Origin: JBKBIP01 sp046297495
Lineage (GTDB): Bacteria > Planctomycetota > Planctomycetia > Gemmatales > Gemmataceae
Length of the DNA stretch: 64,000 nt
Assembly (NCBI GenBank): GCA_046297495.1
Contig: JBKBIP010000002.1
Location: 1-64,000 of the forward strand
Direction: 5' to 3'
In this document: positions 32,210 to 40,721 of the stretch, in pieces
Layout of the letters: every line of letters starts with the position of its first letter
Position numbering within the stretch: the first letter of the stretch is position 1
Program-made: the position numbers and the translations under genes
Notes under the pieces: generated by a model
Seen by the model: the letters and a program-made list of their open reading frames with translations, nothing else
What the model was told of the DNA's origin: nothing
Database searches by the model: none

Positions 32210-34165
32210 ATGAATTTAGATATGGATCGTTTGACAACTGCTTATCGCACCGCTGTGGATGCCCTGCTGGCCGAGCGCGGGCCAGAAGGGTATTGGGAGG
32301 GGGAGCTATCGACTTCGGCCCTGTCCACGGCGACGGCGGTGGGGGCGCTGGCGTTGGTGCAAGCGGAGCGCGAACCACCTCGGCCGCATGATACGTTGAT
32401 CGCTAATGGCCTGCGTTGGTTGGCAGAGCATCAAAACGACGACGGCGGCTGGGGGGATACGGTTCGCAGTTTGAGCAACATATCCACGACCATGCTGTGC
32501 CGGTCGGCGTTTCATCTGGGAGATGCCGCCGAGCAGGATGTGGAATGCTTGCGGCGTGCGGATGGCTACCTGGCCGAGCGCTATGGCGACACGCCGGCGG
32601 CACATGCCGAGGCGGTGCGTGCTCGCTACGGCAAGGACCGCACCTTCGCGGTGCCGATTCTCACGATGGCGGCCTTGGCGGGCTTGGTGGAGTGGCGGGA
32701 AGTGCCGTCGCTGCCGTTCGAGCTGGCCTGCTTGCCGCAGGAGTGGTTTCGTTTTCTGCGGCTGCCCGTGGTCAGCTATGCCTTGCCCGCCCTCATCGCC
32801 ATCGGCCAAGCGGTGTATTATCATCGGCCTCCCAAAAATCCCATCACCTGGCTGCTGCGCCGCATTGCCTTGAACCGTAGCCTGCGCGTGTTGGAAGCGA
32901 TTCAGCCGGAGAGCGGCGGTTTTCTCGAAGCGGTGCCGTTGACCAGTTTTGTCACCATGAGCTTGGCCAGCATCGGTCATGAGAAACATGCCGTGGCCCG
33001 GCAGGGGGTGCGCTTCATCGTGGACTCGGTGCGGCCCGATGGCAGCTGGCCGATTGACAGCAACTTGGCGACGTGGGTGACGACGCTGTCCGTCAACACC
33101 CTGGCCGCCGCCGAGGAATTGCCGAACCTGGAACGCAAGGCGGGCATTCGCTCCTGGCTGCTGCGCCAACAATTCAAGGCGCGCCATCCCTACACCGGGG
33201 CCGATCCCGGCGGCTGGGGCTGGACCGACTTGCCCGGCAGCGTCCCCGATGCCGATGACACACCGGGAGCATTGATCGCGCTGTCCCACCTGATGGAAAC
33301 GATCCCCGATGAAGAACCGCACCCCTCGTCGCGCGCCGTGGTCCGCTGGCAGCTGAACGAAGATCCGCATCTCGCCGATGTCGTGGCCGAGTTGCCGCGC
33401 GTGCCGGATTATTCGTGGGAAGATCGCTTGCCGATTTTCAACGGTCTGTGGTGGCTGTCGCGTTTGCAAAATGCCGATGGCGGTTGGCCGACATTTTGCC
33501 GGGGCTGGGGAGCGTTGCCGTTCGACCGCAGCGGCTGCGATTTGACGGCCCACGTGCTGCGGGCGTTCCGAGCCTGGAAGGAACAGATCGACGCGGATCG
33601 GGTATATGCGTTCGCCCTGGAGAACGTCCAGCAACACAGCGCGTTTCCCGGTTTCCCCTTTCCCGATGTCGATAGTGAAATCCAATCAGGTTTGGACTAT
33701 TTGGAAAAACAGCAGCGCGCCGATGGTTCCTGGCTGCCGTTGTGGTTCGGCAATCAACATGCTCCCGATGACGAGAATCCGACCTACGGCACGGCGCGCG
33801 TGCTGGCCGCTTTCCGCGACCTGGATATGATGAACACGAGTCCCGCCCAGCGCGGCGTCGCCTGGCTGTTGGCCAATCAGAATGCCGATGGCGGTTGGGG
33901 AGGCGGCAACGGTACTCCGTCCAGCATTGAGGAAACCGCCCTTGCCGTCGATGTGCTGCTCGATGCCGGTTCGGAAGCCGAGCCAGCGGTGAATAACGGC
34001 CTGGCCTGGCTCGTCGAGCAAGTAGAGGTCGGCGGCCTGAAAAATCCCGCCCCGATCGGTTTTTATTTTGCAAAGTTGTGGTATTTTGAGAAACTCTATC
34101 CTATTATCTTCACCGTGTCGGCTTTGGGACGAGCCGTGAAGCGGGTCGCCCATTCGGAAGGATAG
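32210..34165 (+). CDS. Squalene-hopene cyclase-like triterpene cyclase
   Basis: 651 residues, class II terpene cyclase of two alpha-barrel domains. The protonation motif is DADD (Asp347-Asp350), with Pro after the Thr where hopene cyclases normally have DVDDTA. Several QW repeats are visible (QNDDGGWGDT, QNADGGWPTFCRGW, QRADGSWLPLWFG, QNADGGWGGG). The C-terminus PAPIGFYFAKLWYFEKLYP is the family's. Would cyclise squalene or another linear isoprenoid at the membrane. Adjacent polyprenyl synthase supports isoprenoid work; no squalene synthase gene (hpnCDE or sqs) is in the window. ATG 32210 chosen; a TTG at 32195 is possible. Confidence 0.85.
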   Translation: MNLDMDRLTTAYRTAVDALLAERGPEGYWEGELSTSALSTATAVGALALVQAEREPPRPHDTLIANGLRWLAEHQNDDGGWGDTVRSLSNISTTMLCRSAFHLGDAAEQDVECLRRADGYLAERYGDTPAAHAEAVRARYGKDRTFAVPILTMAALAGLVEWREVPSLPFELACLPQEWFRFLRLPVVSYALPALIAIGQAVYYHRPPKNPITWLLRRIALNRSLRVLEAIQPESGGFLEAVPLTSFVTMSLASIGHEKHAVARQGVRFIVDSVRPDGSWPIDSNLATWVTTLSVNTLAAAEELPNLERKAGIRSWLLRQQFKARHPYTGADPGGWGWTDLPGSVPDADDTPGALIALSHLMETIPDEEPHPSSRAVVRWQLNEDPHLADVVAELPRVPDYSWEDRLPIFNGLWWLSRLQNADGGWPTFCRGWGALPFDRSGCDLTAHVLRAFRAWKEQIDADRVYAFALENVQQHSAFPGFPFPDVDSEIQSGLDYLEKQQRADGSWLPLWFGNQHAPDDENPTYGTARVLAAFRDLDMMNTSPAQRGVAWLLANQNADGGWGGGNGTPSSIEETALAVDVLLDAGSEAEPAVNNGLAWLVEQVEVGGLKNPAPIGFYFAKLWYFEKLYPIIFTVSALGRAVKRVAHSEG

Positions 34166-34200
34166 ACCCACCCTGACTTTCCACCCGTGAGGTTGCGACT

Positions 34201-36063
34201 GTGGCGATAGCTGCCGAAACCAAAGTCGAAAAAAAAGAGAAACACAACACCGCCCATTTCAAGGCGGTTCCCGAAACGCGGGAACAGCGCGACCGGGTAC
34301 GCACGGCGGCGCGGGAATTCGGCGCGACCTTGGACCGTTCCAAGCCGCTGACACGCGATGGCCTGCAAACGATGGCCGAGGAGATGCTGCGCCAACTCGG
34401 CATGGGGGAGCAGTATCTCGGCTTCACGATGGTGGCCATCAGCAATGAATTCTGGCGCGAACAGGTGCAGGCGGTCGATTTCCAACGGCGCTTGCTGTTG
34501 CTGCCGCACTGCCTCAAACATGCCGAAGGCTGCCCGGCGGATTATGACGAGCTTGGCCTCGATTGCCGGCGCTGCGGCGCTTGCACGATTGCCGACTTCA
34601 AGACACGGGCTGAGGACTTGGGCTACAAGGTGCTGGTTTCCGAAGGCACCCCTATCGTGCTTAAGATCATCGTCAGCGGCCATGTCGATGCCATCGTCGG
34701 CGTCGCCTGTCTGAACGTGCTAGAAAAGGCTCTCGATAAAGTGTTGCTGGCCGGAGTGCCATGCGTGGCTGCCCCGTTGCTGTCGAGCAATTGTCGCAAT
34801 ACCTCGGTGGATGATGATTGGGTCAGCGAATTGATCGAGCTGCACACGCCGCCGCCGCAGCAAAAGACGAAAACCTATGTTCACCTGATGCGCGCTGCCC
34901 ATCGGCTTTGTGAAGGGGAGGAGTTGGAACGGCTGGCGCCGCGGCCACGGGCCAGCAGCGCTGCTACCAAGGGGCTTACGTCCCCCGCTCGCCGGGACCC
35001 GTTGGTGCAGCATGAGCATATCGCCTATGACTGGATGGCCCAAGGGGGGAAGCGGTCGCGGCCGTTCATCACGCTGGCGGCTTACGATGCCCTGCACGGC
35101 GCGCCGGGTACCTTCTCCGAGGCCGGGTTGAATTTGCCCGATGCCGTCCAGCGCACGGCCTTGGCCATCGAGGCGTTTCACAAGGCGTCGCTGGTGCATG
35201 ACGACATCGAGGACGACGACACCTTTCGCTATGGCCGCGAAACCTTGCATCGCCAGTACGGCGTCGGCACGGCCATCAACGTCGGCGATTATCTGATCGG
35301 CCTCGGCTATCGGCTGGTGGCCCGCGAGCGACAGATCATTGGCGGTGACTGCGCCGCCGATATTTTGAACAAACTTTCCGAAGCGCATCTGAAACTCTCC
35401 GAAGGGCAAGGGGCCGAGCTGCTCTGGCGTGACGCCGCCGATAAGACATTGACGGCCCTGGATGCGTTGAAGATCTACGCCCTCAAGACCGCCCCCGCCT
35501 TCGAGGCGGCCCTGTATGCCGGCTTGCGGCTGGCGGGATCGGCGGAGCAGTATGAAAAGATGGTCACGGAGTTCAGCAAGAACTTGGGCGTGGCGTTCCA
35601 AATCCTCAACGACCTGAAAGACTGGCAAGTCGATGGCGATAATAAGCTCATCGCCGGTCAAGACGTGCTGGCGGCCCGGCCGACGTTGCTGCTCGCCTTG
35701 GCGCTGGAAGGCAGCCAAACCGGGGAGCGACAAGAGCTGCTCACCTTGTTGCACCAGCAACAGCAGGGGGTCGCGGACACGCACACCTCCCCCGATGTGG
35801 CCCGCGCTCATAGCGATTGGATCGTCGAAAAGGTGCGACGCTTGTATGATAAAGCCCAGGTGTTCGCCAAAGCCGAGAAACTGGTGGAGAAATATCGCGC
35901 CCGCGCCGAAGCCATCGCCGATGACGTGGAACCCATCGAGCTACGCGAGCTGTTGTATTTCTTGGTGGATACCGTGCTGGACCGCCAGGAAGAAACGCCG
36001 CCGGAACCGGCGCTGGAATCCTTGCCGTTAGTGCAATTGTCCCCGTTATCGGTATCCCCATGA
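34201..36063 (+). CDS. DUF116-polyprenyl diphosphate synthase fusion
   Basis: 620 residues; GTG start with GAGG upstream. N-terminal DUF116 (about 60-225): a Cys-rich cluster Cys104, Cys111 and the CRRCGAC motif (Cys122, 125, 128), likely an iron-sulfur or metal site. C-terminal trans-polyprenyl synthase (about 270-590): first Asp-rich motif DDIED (334-338), GGKRSRPF before it, and second motif NDLKD (470-474) in which the first Asp is Asn. Makes a C15-C40 isoprenyl diphosphate from IPP and an allylic primer. DUF116 normally stands alone or near radical-SAM genes; its fusion to a prenyl synthase is unusual. Overlaps the next gene by ATGA; 36 bases after the cyclase. Confidence 0.85.
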   Translation: MAIAAETKVEKKEKHNTAHFKAVPETREQRDRVRTAAREFGATLDRSKPLTRDGLQTMAEEMLRQLGMGEQYLGFTMVAISNEFWREQVQAVDFQRRLLLLPHCLKHAEGCPADYDELGLDCRRCGACTIADFKTRAEDLGYKVLVSEGTPIVLKIIVSGHVDAIVGVACLNVLEKALDKVLLAGVPCVAAPLLSSNCRNTSVDDDWVSELIELHTPPPQQKTKTYVHLMRAAHRLCEGEELERLAPRPRASSAATKGLTSPARRDPLVQHEHIAYDWMAQGGKRSRPFITLAAYDALHGAPGTFSEAGLNLPDAVQRTALAIEAFHKASLVHDDIEDDDTFRYGRETLHRQYGVGTAINVGDYLIGLGYRLVARERQIIGGDCAADILNKLSEAHLKLSEGQGAELLWRDAADKTLTALDALKIYALKTAPAFEAALYAGLRLAGSAEQYEKMVTEFSKNLGVAFQILNDLKDWQVDGDNKLIAGQDVLAARPTLLLALALEGSQTGERQELLTLLHQQQQGVADTHTSPDVARAHSDWIVEKVRRLYDKAQVFAKAEKLVEKYRARAEAIADDVEPIELRELLYFLVDTVLDRQEETPPEPALESLPLVQLSPLSVSP

Positions 36064-36626
36064 CAGGCCCCGCCGCGTTCGACGGACCCAACCTGCACGC
36101 CCTGCTCGCCCTTTTTCCCGCGTCCGATGATATACACCGCTATGACATCGTGGCGGCGGAGCAGGTGCCGATCCCGTACCACGGCTTACTCGTCCACGAA
36201 CATCACATGACGGTCACGGTGGAAGCCTACCACCGCGACCGTGTCAACGTGCAGGTGTTGCGCCGCCATCACGAAGACAATATCTACGCCCGCAAGATTC
36301 TGTTGACCTTGGCGGGTAGCGGCCGAGTAGTGCAATATGGCATCGTGCGCGTCGATTTAAGCTGTTGCAGCCCGGAAGTCGCCGCCGAGATCGTGGCCGC
36401 CCGCGCGCCGTTTGGCCGTATCCTGATCGAACACAACGTCATGCGCCGCATCGAGCCGACGACCTTTTTGCGAATCGTGCCCGGCACGGCCATGAGGGGA
36501 TGGTTCGGACTGACGAAACCGGAACCGACCTATGGCCGGCTCGCTTACATCCATTGCGACGACAAACCCGCTGTCGAATTGCTGGAAATCGTCGTGCCGG
36601 AGGATTCATCGATTCGCGCACGTTGA
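36060..36626 (+). CDS. Chorismate-lyase-like (UbiC-fold) protein
   Basis: 188 residues. The middle and end resemble the UbiC/UTRA fold: YARKILLTLAGSGRVVQYGIVRV, FGRILIEHNVMRRIEPTTFLRI, then EPTYGRLAYIHCDD and PAVELLEIVVPED. UbiC makes 4-hydroxybenzoate from chorismate; whether this one keeps that activity is not shown (the relationship is weak). Its start overlaps the stop of the polyprenyl synthase (ATGA), so they are translationally coupled. The last codons (SSIRAR-stop) lie inside a GATTCATCG-type repeat. Confidence 0.7.
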   Translation: MTGPAAFDGPNLHALLALFPASDDIHRYDIVAAEQVPIPYHGLLVHEHHMTVTVEAYHRDRVNVQVLRRHHEDNIYARKILLTLAGSGRVVQYGIVRVDLSCCSPEVAAEIVAARAPFGRILIEHNVMRRIEPTTFLRIVPGTAMRGWFGLTKPEPTYGRLAYIHCDDKPAVELLEIVVPEDSSIRAR

Positions 36627-36630
36627 ATCC
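36602..36630. repeat. GATTCATCG-type hairpin, short copy D inside a gene end
   Basis: Left arm GATTCATCGATTCGCGC present; the right arm is reduced to TGAATCC, giving a 7-bp stem 36602-36608/36624-36630. The left arm encodes the last residues and the stop of the chorismate-lyase-like gene. Confidence 0.65.
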
Positions 36631-36671
36631 TTCGTTCAATGAAGTGTACAAATAATCTCGGAGACAACCCC

Positions 36672-37127
36672 ATGTGGCGCCAAGGCGTGCTGCTGTTTGG
36701 TGTGGTTCTGCTCGGTTGCATGGAGAATGCCAAGCAAATGCCGGTGCCGCGGGCCGAGACATTGTATCATCGCTTAGGCGGGGAACCGGGCATCGCCAAG
36801 ATCGTCGATGATTTTGTCGCGCACGTGGTCGATGATCCCGACATTCGAGATGTTCACAAAAAGCATTTCATGGAAGGGGACGTGGCCGGCTTGAAACGCA
36901 AGTTGATCGATCAAATCGGCGAGGCGTCCGGCGGGCCACACAAGTACACCGGCAAGAACATGAAGGACGCCCACCAAGGGCTGGCTATCACCAACGCCGA
37001 TTTCGACGCCCTGGTCAATGACGTGGCCAAGGCGCTAGACGATAACGGCATCCTGGCCCAAGATAAGAAAACCATCCTCGACCTGCTGGAAACCATGCGG
37101 GCCGACGTGGTGGAGAAATTGGACTAA
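36672..37127 (+). CDS. Truncated hemoglobin (group I) lipoprotein
   Basis: 151 residues. Signal peptide with lipobox LLGC (Cys about 16), so the globin should be anchored outside the cytoplasmic membrane, rare for this family. The globin matches 2/2 trHb group I: LYHRLGGEPGIAKIVDDFVAHV, FMEGDVAGLKRKL, YTGKNMKDAHQGLAI, where the His of KDAHQGL is the proximal heme ligand. Might bind O2, NO or serve in oxidation near a membrane. ATG 36672 with GGAGA eight bases upstream; 45 bases after the chorismate-lyase-like gene. Confidence 0.85.
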   Translation: MWRQGVLLFGVVLLGCMENAKQMPVPRAETLYHRLGGEPGIAKIVDDFVAHVVDDPDIRDVHKKHFMEGDVAGLKRKLIDQIGEASGGPHKYTGKNMKDAHQGLAITNADFDALVNDVAKALDDNGILAQDKKTILDLLETMRADVVEKLD

Positions 37128-37163
37128 CTTGGAACCGCGAACCGGGCGCGCGAGGAGCGTTCG

Positions 37164-37215
37164 CCCGACGCGCTAGCGAGGGAAAATCGTTCGTTCCCCC
37201 TGCTGGCGCGTTGGG
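37164..37215. repeat. ACGCGCTAGCGAGGG-type inverted repeat
   Basis: Arms 37164-37184 (CCCGACGCGCTAGCGAGGGA) and 37194-37215 (complement with four mismatches). I recall similar intergenic repeats in other planctomycetes. Lies between the globin gene and the MFS gene. Confidence 0.6.
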
Positions 37216-37261
37216 TGAATTCTGTCCGCTTGCCGCTACTTGTCATCATTGGGAGATATTC

Positions 37262-38767
37262 GTGTCGGATGCCGCAACTTTTCCGCCCCCCCAAAAATTA
37301 ACCATCACGGCTTGGCTCATTGTCATCATCGCTTCCATCGGTTTCGCGTTCGACATTTACGAACTGCTGATGTTGCCGTTGATTCTGCGCCCAGCACTGG
37401 AACAACTCGTGGGCGCCCGTCCCGGCACGCAGCAGTTCAACATGTGGCTCGGTATCTTGTTTTATGTCCCGGCGATGGTGGGTGGCATGTTCGGCTTGCT
37501 AGGGGGCTATCTCACGGATCGGCTCGGACGCCGCCGCGTGCTGACTTGGAGCATCATGTTGTATGCCATCTCGGCCTTCTTAGCTGGATTCTCCACGAAT
37601 ATCTGGATGTTATTGGTACTGCGCTGCACGACGTTCGTTGGCGTCTGTGTCGAATTCGTGGCGGCGGTGGCTTGGCTGGCGGAGTTATTCCCTAATCCCC
37701 ACCAGCGCGAAAAAGTGCTGGGTTACACGCAAGCGTTCTCCTCGATTGGCGGCTTGCTGGTGGCCATCGCCAACGGTCTGGCAGTTGAATGGGATCGTTT
37801 ACAATATCTGCCGACGATCTTCATGCCAGATTGGGCCGCCATGTGGATAGGGGATATTGCCTTAACCAACCCCGTGGACGGATCGCGCTTCACACAGGCT
37901 TGGCGGTACACCTTGATGTCGGGGTTGATCCCCGCTCTGCCGTTGGTAATCATTCGACCATTCTTACCCGAAAGCCCCATCTGGTCGCAAAAGCGCGCCG
38001 CTGGCTTGTTGCGTCGTCCTAGCCTGACCGAATTGTTCGCGCCGGGGCTGCGCCGGACCACCTTGGTCACGACAGCCATGTTCGCGTGCAGCTACGGAGC
38101 GGCTTTTGGGGCCATCCAGATGATTCCGCAGATCGTCCCCGGCTTGGCCGATGTGCGCGCCGAAGTCGAGAGTCAGCCGCTTTCCGAACGGCGCAGTCAT
38201 GAGCAAAAAGTCGCTTCCGAATACGTGAAGATGCAGGAAATTGGTGGTTTGGCAGGACGCTTTCTGCTGGCTCTGTTGGTGGTGCAAATCGTCAGCCGGC
38301 GCAAGCTGCTGCGCGTGTTTTTAGTTCCGGGCCTGATCCTGATGCCGGCTATCTTCTATTTCTTCTTACAAGTGGACAATCCCACCTTTTTCAAAATCAA
38401 TCTAAGCTCCGTCCACTTAGGAGAAATTCCCATCACTTTGGTGTCGTTGGGGGTGTTTGTCTGTGGTTTGTTGACGGTCGGACAGTTCAGTTTTTGGGGC
38501 AATTATCTGCCGCGTGTCTATCCGATGCATCTGCGTGGCACCGGCGAAAGTTTCGCGGCTAATATCGGTGGCCGCATGATCGGCACTTCCTTTGCCGCCG
38601 TGACTGGCTTCCTCGCTTATCGCTTGACTATCTTTCTCCCAGGAGAGGAACATTCCCCCCTGCGGTTCGCCTACGCTGCCGCTGGCGTGGCACTATTCGT
38701 GTATGTCGTAAACAACTTGCTGTGTTTCTTCTTGCCCGAACCCAAGGGGGAGGAATTGCCGGATTGA
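37262..38767 (+). CDS. MFS transporter
   Basis: 501 residues from GTG 37262 (GGGAG six bases upstream). About 12 helices with large loops. First helix IVIIASIGFAFDIYELLMLPLILRP and motif A GGYLTDRLGRRRVL resemble the metabolite:H+ symporter or aromatic/sugar-acid group. The loop at about residues 195-215 (LTNPVDGSRFTQAWRY) and the central PRQIVPGLADVRAEVESQPL-like loop are long. Transport direction and substrate unknown; lies within the isoprenoid gene run and could export or import its product. Confidence 0.85.
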   Translation: MSDAATFPPPQKLTITAWLIVIIASIGFAFDIYELLMLPLILRPALEQLVGARPGTQQFNMWLGILFYVPAMVGGMFGLLGGYLTDRLGRRRVLTWSIMLYAISAFLAGFSTNIWMLLVLRCTTFVGVCVEFVAAVAWLAELFPNPHQREKVLGYTQAFSSIGGLLVAIANGLAVEWDRLQYLPTIFMPDWAAMWIGDIALTNPVDGSRFTQAWRYTLMSGLIPALPLVIIRPFLPESPIWSQKRAAGLLRRPSLTELFAPGLRRTTLVTTAMFACSYGAAFGAIQMIPQIVPGLADVRAEVESQPLSERRSHEQKVASEYVKMQEIGGLAGRFLLALLVVQIVSRRKLLRVFLVPGLILMPAIFYFFLQVDNPTFFKINLSSVHLGEIPITLVSLGVFVCGLLTVGQFSFWGNYLPRVYPMHLRGTGESFAANIGGRMIGTSFAAVTGFLAYRLTIFLPGEEHSPLRFAYAAAGVALFVYVVNNLLCFFLPEPKGEELPD

Positions 38768-38795
38768 ACGAATAGTGAATATCGACTCCCTTTGG

Positions 38796-38844
38796 CTAGA
38801 TCGGTACGCGCGGAAGGTTGCAAGGGAGCGCGAACCGATGAATT
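38796..38844. repeat. GATTCATCG-type hairpin, copy E
   Basis: Right arm 38828-38843 matches consensus (GCGCGAACCGATGAAT); left arm 38796-38811 keeps only ATCGGTACGCGC. 30 bases after the MFS stop. Confidence 0.65.
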
Positions 38845-38954
38845 ACCGCCCAACGTCCTCCCCATGCCAACTTGCACGGCCATGGTCACGTTCGCTACAT
38901 TGATGAAATCAGGGAACACGGAGAGATTGCTTAATTGTCTGGTCGCTCGCACAG

Positions 38955-40280
38955 GTGTCTGCCGCCGTGACTACTGCCGCCAACAAATTGCGCATCGCCT
39001 ACATCACCGCCGGCGCCGCCGGTATGTACTGCGGCAGCTGCATGCACGACAACACCCTGACGGCGGCTTTGATCCAACAGGGACATGACGCCCTGCTCAT
39101 TCCCACCTACACCCCCATCCGCACCGATGAGATTGATGTTAGCCAAAAGCGCGTCTTCTTCGGCGGCATCAACGTCTTTTTGCAGCAGAAATTTTCGCTG
39201 TTTCGCTTCACGCCCTGGTTTCTGGATCGCTTGTGGGACCGGCCCGGTTTGTTGCGCTGGGTGTCGCGCTTCGCCGTGCGCGTCGAGGCCCAACAGCTCG
39301 GCGAATTGACGCTGTCGATGGTGCAAGGCAGTCACGGCTTCCAGCGCAAGGAGATCGCCAAGCTGGTCCATTGGCTGGCAAGTGACGTTCGACCGCACCT
39401 CGTCAATTTGACGAATGTGCTGCTGTCCGGTCTGGTGCATGACATCAAGGAGAAATTGCGCGTGCCGGTGCTGGGAACATTGCAAGGGGATGACATCTTC
39501 TTGGAAGCGTTGCCGGAGCCGTACAAGGGGCAGGTACTGGGCCTGATCCGCGCCCATTGCCGGGAAATCGACGGCTTCATCGCCACCAGCGCCTATTACG
39601 CCGACTTCATGGCCGACTATCTGGAAATTCCCCGCGCCAAGATTCATGTGATTCACCCTGGTTTGAATCTGCACGGGCATGGCCAGCCCCGGCCCGAACG
39701 CAACAGCCCCCCCTATGTCATTGGCTACTTCGCCCGCATCTGTCCCGAAAAAGGGCTGCACCATCTGGCCGAGGCGTTTCGCATCCTGAAGCAACTGCCG
39801 GGGACGCCGCCTTGTCGCTTGCATGTCGCCGGCTGGCTGGGGGAGGGGCAGCGCCCCTACTTTGAGGAGATTTGCCGCAAGATGCACGGCTGGGAGCTGG
39901 CGAGCGATTTTGAATATCACGATTGTCCTGACCATGCCAGCAAAGTACGCTTTCTGCACGCCATCGACATCCTTTCCGTGCCGACGACGTACCGTGAGCC
40001 AAAGGGGTTGTACGTGCTGGAAGCGCTGGCCAACGGCGTGCCGGTGGTGCAGCCGCGGCACGGCTCCTTCCCGGAGTTGATCGACAAGACGGGGGGCGGT
40101 ATCCTGGTGAATCCTGACGATCCCGAAGACCTGGCCCGGGGCCTGCACCAGCTGTTGGTGGATCGCGGCCATCGTGAGGAATTGGGACGCAAGGGGAAGG
40201 CTGCCGTGCGACAGCATTTCCACGCCGACCGCATGGCCCAGGAAACTTTGGCAGTGTACCGGAACTACCTCCATGCCTAG
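38955..40280 (+). CDS. Glycosyltransferase family 4
   Basis: 441 residues, GT-B fold. N-terminal RIAYITAGAAGMYCGSCMHDNTLT; C-terminal donor domain with YVIGYFARICPEKGLHHLAEAF, the GT4 E-x7-E element REPKGLYVLEALANGVPVV, and HGSFPELI. Transfers a nucleotide sugar to a lipid or small molecule. GTG 38955 start is weakly supported. Its last 8 bases overlap the thioesterase start, so expression is coupled. Confidence 0.88.
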   Translation: MSAAVTTAANKLRIAYITAGAAGMYCGSCMHDNTLTAALIQQGHDALLIPTYTPIRTDEIDVSQKRVFFGGINVFLQQKFSLFRFTPWFLDRLWDRPGLLRWVSRFAVRVEAQQLGELTLSMVQGSHGFQRKEIAKLVHWLASDVRPHLVNLTNVLLSGLVHDIKEKLRVPVLGTLQGDDIFLEALPEPYKGQVLGLIRAHCREIDGFIATSAYYADFMADYLEIPRAKIHVIHPGLNLHGHGQPRPERNSPPYVIGYFARICPEKGLHHLAEAFRILKQLPGTPPCRLHVAGWLGEGQRPYFEEICRKMHGWELASDFEYHDCPDHASKVRFLHAIDILSVPTTYREPKGLYVLEALANGVPVVQPRHGSFPELIDKTGGGILVNPDDPEDLARGLHQLLVDRGHREELGRKGKAAVRQHFHADRMAQETLAVYRNYLHA

Positions 40281-40698
40281 CGCCTACCGCACCCAACGCC
40301 GCGTCGATTTCTGTGACACCGACATGGCTGGAATTGTCCATTTCTCCAATTTCTTCCGCTTCATGGAATCAGCGGAACAGGAGTTTCTACTGTCGCTGGG
40401 CTTGGGCGTGTCGATGATCTTCGAGGGGGCGGCCATCGGCTTCCCGCGCGTGTCGGCCAGCTGCGACTACCTCCGCCCCGCCCACTTCCCGGATGTGCTC
40501 GATATCGACGTGTTCATTCACCACATCGGCAACAAATCCGTGACCTACGCCTTCGAGTTTTCCAAGGATGGCAAATTGCTAGCTAAAGGGAAGATCAGTA
40601 GCGTCTGCTGCCGCCACACCGACGGCCACGGCCTGGAGTCGATGGAGATTCCCGACACCATTCGCCACAAATTGAAAGAAAAACGGAATAGTGTTTAG
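40273..40698 (+). CDS. 4HBT/YbgC-family acyl-CoA thioesterase
   Basis: 141 residues, hot-dog fold. The YbgC/4-hydroxybenzoyl-CoA thioesterase signature: RRVDFCDTDMAGIVHFSNFFRFMESAEQEFL, with the catalytic Asp in DTDMAGIVH. Hydrolyses an acyl- or aroyl-CoA thioester. Coupled to GT4 upstream; followed 24 bases later by the alpha-barrel protein. Substrate not determinable; a 4-hydroxybenzoyl link to the chorismate-lyase-like neighbour is only a hint. Confidence 0.9.
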   Translation: MPSAYRTQRRVDFCDTDMAGIVHFSNFFRFMESAEQEFLLSLGLGVSMIFEGAAIGFPRVSASCDYLRPAHFPDVLDIDVFIHHIGNKSVTYAFEFSKDGKLLAKGKISSVCCRHTDGHGLESMEIPDTIRHKLKEKRNSV

Positions 40699-40719
40699 CG
40701 TGCGACCCGCGGGGGAGCG
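40693..40719. repeat. GACCCGCGGGGGAGCG repeat, copy 1
   Basis: 27 bases spanning the thioesterase stop and the spacer, matching 57550-57576 with two mismatches (core GCGACCCGCGGGGGAGCG identical). Resembles the core of the 20868 and 55498 repeats. Confidence 0.7.
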
Positions 40720-40721
40720 GC

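Noticed and set aside
34096..34683. Long antisense frames over the prenyl synthase and other GC-rich genes
   Set aside because: They mirror the sense codons, lack starts with ribosome sites and have Pro/Arg/Ser-rich, family-less products.
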